From the NCBI GenBank assembly GCA_009741485.1, contig CM019220.1:2319625-2383624 (forward strand): a DNA stretch of 64,000 nt, written 5' to 3'. This DNA comes from Malurus cyaneus samueli. Taxonomy: Eukaryota > Chordata > Aves > Passeriformes > Maluridae. Numbering within the stretch: position 1 is the first letter of the stretch; every line of letters begins with the position of its first letter. Below are positions 1 through 12,020 of this stretch, in pieces. The notes beneath the pieces were generated by a model. The model had not been told where the DNA came from, ran no database searches, and saw only the letters and a list, made by a program, of their open reading frames with translations. A program made the translations under genes and the position numbers.

Positions 1-52
1 TCGGTAACGGTTTCACCCACATCTTATATTTGGTTCCATCTGAGCAACACAG

Positions 53-243
53 AAAAAGAAGATGCAACTTAATTTTTCTAAAAAGGAGCGTCCTCTGGAA
101 GCGGCAGCGCCGGGAGTTCGCTGTGGTTTTTTTGGAGCGTGATGATGNAAAAAGAAGATGCAACTTAATTTTTCTAAAAAGGAGCGTCCTCTGGAAGCGG
201 CAGCGCCGGGAGTTCGCTGTGGTTTTTTTGGAGCGTGATGATG
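53..243. repeat. 95-bp exact direct repeat separated by one N
   Basis: Positions 53-147 and 149-243 are identical over 95 bases, with only the N at 148 between them. The unit starts AAAAAGAAGATGCAACTT and ends GAGCGTGATGATG. An exact duplicate abutting a single N is what results when an assembler fails to merge overlapping contig ends, so the duplication is probably false. A real recent tandem duplication is the alternative. Confidence 0.95.
148..148. other. Assembly gap, single N
   Basis: One undetermined base sits exactly at the junction of the 95-bp duplicate. Confidence 0.98.
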
Positions 244-1320
244 TGCAGATTCCTGACTTGGGTCGCTGTCAGGCAGACGTGATGTACACCCTGTAGCTGG
301 GCACACACAGCTCACTCAGGCAGCCTGGTAGTCTCTAGTCATCCCAATTTATCTACCAGTTTAAAGGGAGACTTGCCACACAATCCCATATTGGAACATG
401 GAGTGTACGTGCCCACCTGTATTTTTAAGTTGGGAACAGGATGCACCTCATTTCCAGAGTAGCTGTTACAGCTAACTTTCTTAATTTTATTTTCTTTGTA
501 CTGAGTATTGACATTTTTAGCTGTGCCATTATCTAGAAAAGATTTTATAAAGGCTTTGGTTTTTATTGTTATTTTTGACACCTTGATAATTATAATGTGG
601 CTTGGATTTCAGGTGAACTTCAGATTTGCTTGTGCTGCTGCATTGTACTTCTTCAAATTTTGACTAGGTCTTATAACATTTGTTGAAATCCTTACAAGAT
701 ATTCATCTATTTGTAGCATCATATAGGTCTGGCTCCCCATCTGTCTCTGTTTTTCATGACAACGAGGCTCTGGTACATTTTTTTTAATTTTAGTTCTATT
801 CATTGAAGGCCACTGTAATGCTGTTTCTATCTTAGCTATTTGTCCCACAACTTTTATTGATCATTTGGGATAAAATAAAAGATTTCTTCATGGGGAAAAA
901 TTGTAACCAGCTATCAGTGAATCCAGTTTAATTGGTTTAGTTTTTCTACCTTATGAAACTGAATGTAATCAGAATCCATTTGTGTGCTGTTAAATAAATA
1001 AATAAATTACTAACATAATGTGATGCCAAAAGCTAGGATATACTGGGGAAGAAAAGTTCTAAGTGAATTATTTTCTGCTAGGCCATATTTATTAAAGGTC
1101 TCATACAGTAAGGGTATGAATCTAAGGTTCAGATTCCCTCCAAATAAATCCTTATTTAACAGGATATCCCTGAGACTTTTTTTCCCCCCTCTTTTTGTTA
1201 GGTTTTTTTTTTTTTTTTCCCTTTTTCACTATTGGCGAGGCCGACTGAAACAGTCTCATCTGGTTTAACTAAAAATCTTTGCATTACTTTGGCGGTGGTT
1301 TCTTTTGTACGTGGTGCTTA

Positions 1321-1425
1321 GAGCTCCTTGAAGCTGGAGCTCACAGGAAATGCAAATCATGCAAATCATCCTCGCGCTGACGATGTACAGTGGCGTGATT
1401 GAGCAGCAGTACGTATGGCTCGTGG
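1321..1425. promoter_or_regulatory. Candidate intronic element: tandem octamer plus CpG cluster
   Basis: Two perfect POU-factor octamers (ATGCAAAT) occur in direct tandem at 1350-1357 and 1359-1366, a spacing of nine bases start to start. A short GAGCTCC/GGAGCTC inverted repeat lies just before them (1321-1327 and 1336-1342). Six CpG dinucleotides follow in 50 bases (1373-1422), in otherwise CpG-poor intron. The motif matches are seen directly; enhancer function is inferred. A conserved non-coding element bound by POU2F/POU3F-type factors is the likeliest reading. Confidence 0.4.
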
Positions 1426-3975
1426 GCTGACCACATGAAAGGGCTCATTTAAAGACCAGATGAGCCCAAGCTGGCTTAAGTTAGACTATGTGTGAGCTTC
1501 AAAGCTTATAGAATAGCATCCTTTTTAAAAATAAATTTATTTTATTAATAACACCTGCGCCGAGTTCTTAAACAGTGAGAACATGTATAGATGAACGTTC
1601 ACGTTGAGTACGGGGCCATGCTTAAATCAGAAGGGCAATATTGTTATTTTTTTTTTTTTTTTGTGGAAATTCAGGTATGCATTCATATGGAGGGAAGGCG
1701 ACCGCAGTCTAATGTGCTGCAAAAAAAGTCCAGTGCGTGTTTGGTGTACATAAAACCCGACTCTTTTCTGCCTTTCAGGTAAAAATGAAAATAAATGGAA
1801 GATAAAAGGGAATTTTTCTGTGCAGCAGGGTTAAGAACAGGCTTTCTGTAAGTGCTTTTGAGTGCTGAGAAGAGGGAGGTTGATTGCTGGCTGCTTCAAA
1901 TTTCTTAGTAACTGAGAAAAAAAAATCATATTATTTTTCATACTTCTGAAGAGCTTTTTCAGTAGTTTCAGGGCTTTATCCTGCCAATAAAGCTGAACCC
2001 TTGTGGGATTTGGAACTTGTAGGTGGTTGGGAGAGCAGCTCTGGTGGGAGCACTGGGCTTCACCAGCAGCCCTTGAGATGGACCTGTGGGCACAACCTGA
2101 GCTAAGCCACAGGGGAAAAAAACCTGGTAGAATAAAAAGCCTTTTTCATATTAGTCTGGCAATAAAAATAGTGGGTGGGATAGGTAACAGTGTCTTTAAA
2201 AATATTCTTACCTGTGGTAGTGTCAACATGGGTGGCTCTCTTGCTTCAAGTGAGAGTCTTATTTCTTACACGTCTCTTTTATTTTATACAGCCCTCATTC
2301 GCTTTCCTTTGGATGTTTTTAAAAGTTGAGATTCATTCAAATAATGTAACATGACACAAAGCTGGAAAATGTCAATCTTGGACTGTTTCTGTGTCATCTT
2401 GTTTAATTTTTACTTGAAACAGTAGCCCTTAGGAGGTCTGCGGTGGGACTGGGCAGGACACTGCACTACATCACCCTGACGGATGTAATTCTGCCTGGAT
2501 ATTTTTTTCACTTGTTCCTTGCTCCTTCATTTTGTTCTTTCTACTAATACACAGGAGCAAGACAGAAGGAAAAAATGAATTTTTTGTATTTCATCTACCA
2601 TCATCATTGCTTCTTTCTCATCAGGTCAATCCATGACTCCTGGCATAGGAGAGATGGATATTTCCCACTTTTTTATTTTTTTCCCATTCTTTTAAATACT
2701 AATTATATTCTTCTCTTTCTGGGTTCAGTTGGGGCTCACATGTTGAAGTTTCTTCCTTCTGTGTGATTTGTTCATTTATTTTAAAGAAAAAAAAGGGAAT
2801 GTGGATAAAGGGATGGCATCCCAAAACAATCTAAACCTGTGATCTTTTACAGGGACAATTTGTGAGGCTTCTGGGCAGGTGTTTATACATCCAGCACACA
2901 GTTTGTGTTTTAATAGAAGAAGCAATTTAAATCAAAGATAATATTAAAATATCTTTCATACTTTGTATAAGAAATACTAAGATGCAGGAGCTAACAGAGA
3001 AAGCAGAAAAGAAATTTTACTACTTGTATCTATAATAATTTAATATAATTTAATATCCATTTCAGTGTTTGACAGGAAGTAAAGATTACTTAAATATTTG
3101 TACCTTAGAGCACAGGGCTGTATAAAGATCTTTGACTTTTCAAGTTAATTTGTTTCTTCCAGCAATATAAAGAGATATATACAGAAAATTAATCCCATAT
3201 GATTGTACAGCTACCATTGCTCCAGAACTTTTTGGAAATACTTTCCAAAGAACATCTCCAGTCATCTTGACAAAACAGCTTGAGTCAAGTTTCCTTTTCA
3301 GGAGCTCCTGAAAGGTTTTATGTGTAGTTCAAAGGCATTGCTGGAAAAATGGTGTTATTTGGAGACCTTGACCAAAACTACTTTGCTTTGCTCTGGCTTT
3401 GCAGATATGAAAGCTCCTTGCCCGGCCATCTTGAACAGATTTTTAGGTTTCTGTCATGGAGAGATGCATAATCTTTTTCAATAACAAATTACCTCTTGTC
3501 GACAGTTTTCCTGGCCACAGTTTAAATAGCTCAGTTCAGAATGTTTCATGGTGGATTTTGCTAGAAAAGATGTGTGTATATAGTATTTATGTGTTTTGTA
3601 TCCGCATCTGTGCATGTGCATCTCTCTGAGTGAAGATACGAGATGTGAAAATGCTGAATCACTCTGTACGCTCTCACAAAGATAATATTTTGGGAAATCT
3701 GTCAGGTACTGTGGTGAGCAGGGTCCATAAGATACATAAACAGTAACATGATCTCCCATGAGCTGATTCAATCACTTAGACCGTGACATTCACTTATCTT
3801 CAACTCTGGCTTGGGCTCCTGACTTCTCACTGTGGCTGTGGTTCTCTTGGTGGCCCTTGATAAACAAGCCTTGGCCTCAGTTTCTTAATCTTGCAGATTA
3901 GAAAGCATCTGGTGTGGTGTTCTACTTTTTTTACATAAGATTTCAACCCCAGAGGCACATATTTCTCTTTTTTTT

Positions 3976-4000
3976 NNNNNNNNNNNNNNNNNNNNNNNNN
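3976..4000. other. Assembly gap of 25 N
   Basis: Twenty-five undetermined bases follow a run of T (TCTTTTTTTTT). The short fixed length and homopolymer edge suggest a placeholder gap of unknown true size at a poorly sequenced tract. Confidence 0.98.
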
Positions 4001-4967
4001 TCAATCCAGATCATAACAACTAAACAACTTATGAAGTTTACTAAAATATCAGAGTTGTTATTATTATTTTCTTGCATCTTTATGTTTCTTGCTAATTGGA
4101 ATGATGAAAAACAAGAATTAAATTTTTTTTCAGGGAACTTTAAACCCTTTATTATTTGTAGATTGAGAGAAATATTTGTGATTGTGTCTACTTAAGCAAG
4201 TACCTATTATGGTATCCTTCAAAATGATGCAAAGGAATTCACAGTGAAAACATTTTCTAGTGGATGGAAAAGTATCCAGATTACCTAGTATTAGTTGCAA
4301 GTGCGTAACTCCCTGGTTTGTTTTTTTTTTTCAATTGGGGGAAATCTCAGCATCTTGTAGTGTTCAGGTAGGGGTTGTTTACTCAAGGATCAGATCTGTG
4401 TTGTATAAATTGACCAAACATGACTGTAAAGGCCTAATGTAGTTATTAACCCTGCAAAACTCTCAGCCAGGTGCTGGAGAAGAAAAATGGGCAAAAGGCT
4501 TCATTTCAAGGACTGTTAAATTCTCTCATGAGTTTGTTATATTCTCTTTTTCCTTGAGCTCTCTCCTGTTTGTCTCAGCTCTCGCATCAGTCCCTTACAT
4601 CCCATGTCAGGAGCTGCAGAGCTGAAACCCTTTATTTCCTTCTCTTTCTCTGGCTGCATTATAAATAAAAACCCTGCTATGCTAACATGTGAAATAAAAT
4701 GGTAGGACATCAGTATAGATTATCCTTAAAATCATGTTATGGAAATGGAAATAAAGCAGCTTATGGTATATGCCAGGCATGATGCAAGCTATATTAAATA
4801 AATATATGACTGAAGGGTTCCATTCATTCCAAATGCTACCCTTTGTGATCTTTAGCCATGTTTGTAGAGAAACCTTTCTTAAAGCACTTAAAGCTTAATT
4901 CAGAACAGACAAAACAATTATCTTTTGAAAGTCTGATGAAATATGTTTGGCAGCTTTTGAATTTAGG

Positions 4968-5050
4968 CGAGTGTTTGTCTCACTTCTTTGAAATCTCACT
5001 TCAGTCGGTCGCTCAGCCATTTCGGTGCAATCGTTCAAATCTGGTAGCGA
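4968..5050. promoter_or_regulatory. Candidate conserved element: CpG-retaining island in AT-rich intron
   Basis: Six CpG dinucleotides fall within about 80 bases (GGCGAG, TCGGTCGC, TTCGG, ATCGTT, AGCGAG). Neutral avian intron loses CpG through methylation decay, so local retention can mark selection or a young insertion. The surrounding 79-codon open frame (4858-5097) resembles no family I know. Confidence 0.2.
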
Positions 5051-6439
5051 GTGTGGGCTTTGCTGAGTTACAGAAATGTTCTAATCAGAAAGTGTAGGGG
5101 CTCAAAATAGTGTGCAATACACAAAACTTGACATTTTCCTTATTGATGTGCTTTTGAATATCAGCTTACCTACTGTCCCTGTGTTTTTGATGAAGTGTTG
5201 GTTGATAAATCTGTGTAGGAAAGAGTGTGCTCCTCCAAAGGCAGGTCTGGAGACCCTTAAGTATTAAATTATTTTAATTTCTTGGGAGCAGAAGTGTCGT
5301 TTTATCTCCTCTAAGTATAAATGATGAAGGTTTATGCACCAATGTGTGTGACTGTTTCTCATAGGAAGAGATGGCAGAAAACTGCACAATGTAGTTTTAT
5401 AGTTGAGCTATGTCATGAACACAGAGCAGAAATATTTAAATTGTGTCTCTGATTGCCACTTCACCGAGCACATGGAGTAGTTTGCTCGGCTTATGTTAAG
5501 GCAGGAAAGTTGCCACTATGCCATAGCAACAAATATTCTAGAAGTGTGAAGGGCATTTGGGAGAAATACATAATTTCCCTTCATATTTTTTGTAATATTT
5601 GATTACATATTTTAAAAAAAAAATTAAAGTATACAGAGGACTTTGTGAATTCACTTTGTGAATATATATTAAAAATCACTAAGTTATTCCTAATGTTCTG
5701 TAGTGCTGCCTGCTCCTGACAAACATCTGATACGGATCATATGCCTCTAAAAAGAGAAGTTCCTCGAGCAAAATATCCTCATGAAAACAGGTTGGAGATA
5801 CTCACATTCTCTCGCTCGCTCTCACTCGCATGTTACATTTTGGCACGTTGTAGGAGCAGGTAGCATATCTACTACCTGCTGTTGAAAGTGTTGAAGATAC
5901 TGAATTATTTATTCCATCTTCTGCACTATCCAAACTCGTTTTGGGTAGTTTGACACATCTCGGTCTTCCATATGGATACTTCATGGTGACAGAGTTGCCA
6001 GCTGCTCAGGTTTTATGACAGTCTGAGTTTTTTCGAGGACTGTATTAGTTTTCTGGGAAGAATCCTGCTTTTCCTGAGGGTCCCCGTTCTTAGGCAGTAG
6101 TTATGCCTTGGGTTGATGCTCTGGAGTGGGAGTTTTTTAGGAAAATTAGCTAAAAGATTCCATAAAAATAATTGTAAAAGGATTTGCTGTTCATGGATTG
6201 TGTGACATGAAATCAGAGCTGTGGGATATTAGAAAAATGTGAAAGCCATTTGCTAAGGAAGCTAAGTTGCTTTTAGTGACAGTCTTCAAATTCCTGAAAA
6301 AAAAAAAAGGTGTTTAGATATCAAGGTGCATAAAGCAACATAAAAACCAATCTGAAATATTTTGGAAAACAGGATTTTCAGGGCACTTAAATGTAACACT
6401 AAACAGTCAGCAAAGCTTCCCCATGGGAGTGGCTTGGAT

Positions 6440-6494
6440 CTTGATGATATTTAAGGTTCCTTCCAACCCAAACCATCCTTTGATCCCATGATTT
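6440..6494 (+). mobile_element. CR1 LINE fragment, 3' end
   Basis: A short sense-strand CR1 3' terminus. TTAAGGTTCCTTCCAACCC and AAACCATCCTTTGATCCCAT match the element's characteristic end. Confidence 0.85.
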
Positions 6495-8850
6495 TCTCTG
6501 CAGTTGTGCAAAATGAGTAGTCTTTTGTGGTTTTAAAACACAAAATGTGTAAACCTGAAAATTGGGGAAGATTTGAGTTTTTAGTTTGCCAGAACTTATT
6601 AAAATAATGGAAAACCAGTCATTGTTTTACTTTATTCAAGCACATCTTGATACAAACCTTATTTAAGGCAAACTCTCAGTATTTTGGTGAGTCTGTGCTG
6701 TGCTGAGTTTGGTTCCCTTTCTGTGGGATAAATCAGCCTGGTTTGCAGTGAGATCCATCTATTCATGATGGTGACTGCTTGCTGTGTGCCATCCTGGATC
6801 CAAGCTGACACCAGGAGATGTGAAATAACAATACTCAAAGCTTGTTGTCCAAATTTGCTGTTGAAGAGTAGCTCCGTGTCGCCCTAGGACTTCTCCATGC
6901 TGCTACAACCCCTTGGCCATATTGTGTTGTTCATGCCAAGCATTTGACATGTTTGGCTTCTCTCCAAAGCTGGACAGATAAGATACCAAATTAAATCAAT
7001 TTGCAGCCTTTAACCAATAAATAATGCTGTTTAAATGTTGCCTAATTGAGTATAGCATCAGTTTTGCAAGCATTTTTCTTTAAAAATGTCTTTTCATTAT
7101 ACATCACTGCATCCTGTGTGTTTACCTGTGGTGAATTTGTTGCCTTCAGTCACTATGTCCTTCTTTTATCTGGCTTCCAACTTTTTCTTTTCTCCATCAC
7201 AGCACCTATTTGAGCAGAGTTAGTCTGTCCATCTTTAACAAACCATCCAGCAGCAGCTACTTTTCACTTGTGGGTTACTCTGGTTTGCTTATTCTCTGCT
7301 CTAATAAAATTCCTTTGCTTCATTATTTGTTGCTGATGAAATTTGAGCGAGGAGGACGATGTGGATTCACAGTTTCTCCTTCCCCCCATCACCACAGCTC
7401 TGACTGCTCGGTCCTGACCTCTCCCTTCGTGGGAACAGAGAGGCCGATGTAGCCCATGGTGAACAATCTGGCCACTAAAGTAAAAATGTGCATCTGTCAG
7501 TAATTAATTGAAGCCAAATTTAATTACAAATCAGGGAAAAAAATAGTACCACACACACTTAATAAAATTCAAGAAGCTTTAGTGTTGTTGCCTAAAAAGC
7601 AAAGCAGTCCAAACAGAAAGACCCATCTCAAAAGTCTGCACTGTGAGAGTCTCTTTCAAGCTTATTTCTTGATGGTAAATAGAAAATGAGTTTTGATTCA
7701 CTGTTTTCATATAATTTTTGATATATTTTTTGAGTTAAAGGTGATTGAAATAGTGGTGTTTGAGACTGGTTCTTAATCAATTCTGTTAGCTGAGAATCTG
7801 GCTGAAATTTTGAGATTTGCTTCCATTACATAAATACACTCATCAGTTTGTGTAAGGAGGAATTGAGAGTGAACCCCAGTAATTTGCAAATTAAAAAAAA
7901 AAAAAAAGCATTTATGTGACTTCTTGAATTTTTGAAATTGTGTATTTTAAAACAAAAATATATAAAAAGAAAAGATTGGCAGTATGAGTTGAAACCAAGC
8001 TATTCCTTCCTGCTGTATTTTAGCATACGAGACAACTCCCAAATCCTAAATATTGAACTGGTAGCAGCCATGAATATTTATCACTGTGTGCTGTATGTAC
8101 ATATAGCAATTACAGCAAGAGGAAAAAAATGTTTTTCTTTACAATTAATATTTGTAAACGTTTATGAAAGTACATAGAAATAAATAAGACAAACACATGG
8201 CCTAATTAAGATGAAAGGCATGACAACCCTTGTGATTTGTTCTGAAAAATAAAGACCATTAAAATAGTAAGACTTAATTATTTCTGTAAACATTGCAAAT
8301 TATCTTTATCTACAAAAACCTTAATTTATGAGTTAAAATATCTATAAGCATTTTTTGACATTTGTACATTCCATGTCAAAAAATTATTGTTAATTTATTA
8401 TTTATTATACTGTCTACTGTCACATATTACCACTTATTAGTATTTATTGTTCAGAAATTCAGCATCGTCTATTGTGTAATGGGAAAAGGAAAAGCATTTT
8501 ATATGTGCTTGTAATTTGTGTATTCTTGGGCTAGTGATAAAAATGCAACTTCTGTAAGTTGGTCATATAAAAATGTGTGTAATAACAAACAAAAATAACC
8601 GGCCTGTTAAACATTGCAGGCATTAATGCTATTTTATTCGCAGTTTATGTTTGATAGATACCTTAAAGCCAAATCCATGGACTTGGCTAATTGCTGGGTT
8701 GAAATCAAGGAAAACTGTGTGGTGGAGGAGCCAAAGGCACCAGGTTTGATCATGGGGAGCTTGGAGCCTCCATCATCCTTGGAGCTCTTGTTTCTCCAGG
8801 TGGGTGTGTCAGTGGTCAGAGCTCTTGGCTGGTGGTGCAATCCACAAACA

Positions 8851-9030
8851 GAATCACTCTGTGGTTTGGGCTGAAAGGGACCTTAAAGCTCATCCCATTC
8901 CACCCCTGCCATGGCAGGGACACCTTCCACTGTCCCAGGCTGCTCCAAATCCCATCCAACCTGGCTTTGGGCACCTTCAGGATGCCCAGACAAAGCTTCT
9001 GTGGGCACCCTGTGCCAGGGCGTCACTCGT
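8851..9030 (-). mobile_element. CR1 LINE fragment, 3' end
   Basis: An antisense CR1 tail: GGTTTGGGCTGAAAGGGACC, CAGGGACACCTTCCACTGTC, CCCATCCAACCTGGCTTTGG, then GGGCACCCTGTGCCAGGGC. The short open frames in both directions here are read-through of this repeat, not genes. Confidence 0.92.
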
Positions 9031-10490
9031 TCAATCAGTGCTGTCTACTGAAAAGTATTTTTTAATACCCATTTTCTCTAAAAGGTTCATATTTGTAGCC
9101 ATATCCAAATTTTAGTCTGTTTTTTATTGTAATACTGCTCCTGGAGGAGGAAGAGTGCTCGTAGCTCTTTTCTGGACTGCCAGATCTTGAATCATAAGCT
9201 CATTTTACTGTGAATGTGGTTGTTATGCAGCAGAGAATTATGGCTTTGGATTTCATTTGCAGAGCAGCAAAGTCCCTGCTGCTGGTGCAGGATTGTATCC
9301 TACAGCAATCCCCCTTTTGCAGAGAGACCTGGGTTACCTGTATTGCCACACAAATATTGACCACATTTCTCTGTCCTTTGTGCTGGCAGAGCTTCTGCCA
9401 CACTGAGGGAATATTCCCCTACAAATCAGGTGCTGTTATAAACTCGCTTTGTTCTATAAGCCTGGTGGATTGGAGAGTTCAGCTTCCATATCCATAGATA
9501 CATAAATATGCCCTGTGTGGTCTCCCAAGGGGAAGGCAAAATGTGTTTTTAGTTAAGTTGCATGGGAATTTAATTGAAAGATTTAGGGCAATGCCATAAA
9601 AGAGTAAATCATGGCTGCGTGACACAAAGAAGATTTATAAAGCCAAATAAAAATACTTTAGCACCTTCACTATTACAATTTGCTTGATATAAGTGGAAAC
9701 CTGTATTAGTCATTTTGTCTGCTGGTAATTTAAAAAAAAAGAAAAAAGGCTTTTATATTTTACTGATTTCCAGTCCTTTGGGGTGAAATAATGGGGAAGA
9801 CAGTAGCAAAGGGCAGAGAATTCTGTGGATGTGTTGCGTCTCTGAACCTGCAAGCACCCTCAGCTTCCTTCCCAGGAATATTTATATTAGTTAAGCACAT
9901 GCTCAACTAATTTCACACAAGTAGCTCCTCGGAAGGACTGTGAACTGATTCAGATGAAGCATGAGTGTGGCTTTAGACTGCAGCCTGTGTGTGCATGGTG
10001 GCCCTGAAATTTGGCCAGTCTCCAAGGCAGCGGGGCCACTGCACGTGGGATGGTCCTCCTCAGCACAAGAAGGTCACTTGTCACACAGCAAAATGCTCGG
10101 GGATGTTTCAGAGAGGAGAGCTGGGGCAGAGCTTTAGGAATGTGACCTTCAGCACAGGTTTAGTGAGGATTCACACACTGTGTTTATTGGAGAGCACTGT
10201 ATATATTAAATGCTGCAGCGTTGATAGGTCTGGATAAGGACACCATAATAGCGGTTGAATTGTAGGGGGTTTTGCGAGATGGTAAGTTAATGATGTAGCT
10301 GTTAATTTGAATTTAGCAGACGTTTTAAATATAGGTTTCTCTTACAGAGACAAAAGTTGCAATTTAAAGCTCTTTGGTGGTCTAAAAACAGCTTAATTCT
10401 CTAGTAGCATGGTAATAAGTACTAATCCAGCTTATACAGTGATTGTAGTATGTCATGTTTGTGAAAGATTGCCTAACTCTGCTTTCTCTG

Positions 10491-10527
10491 GGTTTTATGT
10501 TAATTTTTTTAAATTAAACATAAAACC
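10491..10527. repeat. AT-rich inverted repeat (hairpin)
   Basis: The left arm GGTTTTATGTTAATTT pairs with the right arm AAATTAAACATAAAACC around a TTTT loop, with a single-base bulge. It could fold in the transcript. No known RNA family is evident. Confidence 0.6.
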
Positions 10528-10609
10528 TTATAACATCTTTATGCTGAGATAAACTGTTCAATTTAACTTGTGCTCAAGCAGCAGCTGTCAGGAATTATCA
10601 TGTTTTGAG

Positions 10610-10905
10610 CGTTCTTGCCATCACCTTGTGTCTCTACCTCCCGGATACACTCTGTGGGATGATAAAGCTCACCTTGTTAGGATTTATTACTTAAATAATA
10701 ACCCGAGGTAAAATGAAAGTTGATGTCACACGGAATGACAACTGACATATATTTATGTCGCACGTTCCATTATAATAAACTTTCCTTTCTTCCCCTTGTA
10801 ATAGGTGTTAAATGGAAATACTCTCCAGCATATCCTCCAGTGCCCTGCGTGAGTCCATTAGCCACGAACGCGGCTGCTCTGTGGGCATGTTCACGGGGAC
10901 TCGTG
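10610..10905. promoter_or_regulatory. Candidate conserved intronic element with clustered CpG
   Basis: Scattered CpG occurs from about 10640. Six CpGs then lie in 56 bases (10848-10903), including the dense string CCACGAACGCGGCTG. No CR1 or other repeat signature is present, so the CpGs are not explained by a young insertion. Regulatory function is inferred only. Confidence 0.25.
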
Positions 10906-11750
10906 CTGTCAGGTGTTATTTAAGCTTGTAAAGCCAGGGAAATTGGTTAGTGCTGGTAGTTAGCAGCTTCTATGCCAGTCAAGGAACAGCCACGAGAGCC
11001 TCTCAGAGTCGGGATAGATTCTGGAGCTGCTGGTTTTATTTTTATTTTTTTTTCTGTGCTGTAAGAGGCATAGGCAATGTCATTTCAGGCTCTAAATCTG
11101 AAATTGCTAGCCATCACCACAGCTTTCTCTTGACACCAAGATCATTGTGCTGAGCTGGGCAGGGATAAGCGATCTGCTTGTTAATTGAGTCTTATCACTT
11201 TCTATTTACAGGAGAAAATTTAGATCTACCTATTGCAAGCTTTCCAAGTTTTCAGCCTTTGTTGCCATGCTAGAATCCAGGCTCCTGCATGCTCTGATGA
11301 TGCTGTTGAAGTGCTCCAGTTTGCCTAAGCCAATACTGCAGACACTGTTTTCTTTGCCTGTGGCTATAACCATCTTTTTTTATTTTTTGTCTTCTCCTAA
11401 TTATCCCATTGTTGGTCTGAGCAAGTTTAGATGCTTCAGAGTGAAATGGTTTTGTCCAGGCTTAATTCTTGGATCTCTTCTCATTGTGCTTCCTGTTGCC
11501 CTTTTCTCTCCATTCAGCATGTTAACGTTGGCACCTTCACTGTCTCCACTTCCATCCTCTCTCTCTGTGCTTCTTCCCATGGTTTCAGTCCTAATGTGCT
11601 TTCTCTTTTTCCTCCTCTCTTCTTTAAACTCAGCAAGTTCATCAGTACAATCCTGTATCAGTTCAGTTTTCTTCCCTAATTCAGGGCAGAAAAGGGTTTC
11701 CTGAAAAATCCATAAAGGAAAAGATAAACCAAAATGCAATCCAGAAATGG

Positions 11751-12020
11751 AGTTGTAGAATGGTTTGGGGTGGAAGAGACCTTAAAACTCATCTTGTTCT
11801 AATCCCCTGCCATGTCAGGGACACCTTCCACTATCCCAGGGTGCTCCAAGCCCTGTCCAGCCTGGCCTTGGACACTTCCAGGGATCCAGGGGCAGCCACA
11901 GCTTCTCTGGGCACCCTGTGCCAGGGCCACTCTACCCTCCCAGGGAAAAATGTCTTCATTTATCTAATGTCAATGATCCTTTTTCAGTATGAAGCTATCC
12001 CCCTTGTCCTGTCAATAGCC
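11751..12020 (-). mobile_element. CR1 LINE fragment, 3' end
   Basis: An antisense CR1 tail beginning GTAGAATGGTTTGGGGTGG, with CACTTCCAGGGATCCAGGGG and GGGCACCCTGTGCCAGGGCC. It is more degenerate toward CCCCCTTGTCCTGTCA. The open frame at 11760-12107 is carried by this repeat. Confidence 0.92.

Noticed and set aside
1..300. Possible promoter/CpG island or 5' exon at the window start
   Set aside because: The GC-richer look comes partly from the duplicated 95-bp unit at an assembly join; no coding match or convincing core promoter.
3810..3925. Possible third MIR fragment (GCCTCAGTTTCTTAATCTTGC)
   Set aside because: Only a short piece resembles the MIR tail; the rest does not follow the consensus.
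4858..5097. 79-codon open frame as a candidate GTDC1 upstream exon
   Set aside because: The translation does not resemble the expected GGSHKQLVDL/WHWRAR region and no fitting acceptor/donor pair was found.
8804..9115. Overlapping open frames of 77-103 codons
   Set aside because: They lie mostly over an antisense CR1 fragment and are not host genes.
11267..11704. 145-codon open frame, hydrophobic, with a 112-codon frame on the other strand
   Set aside because: A pyrimidine-rich, low-complexity stretch gives Leu/Ser/Phe-rich translation; no domain, no splice or start context, and it overlaps a frame of similar length on the opposite strand.
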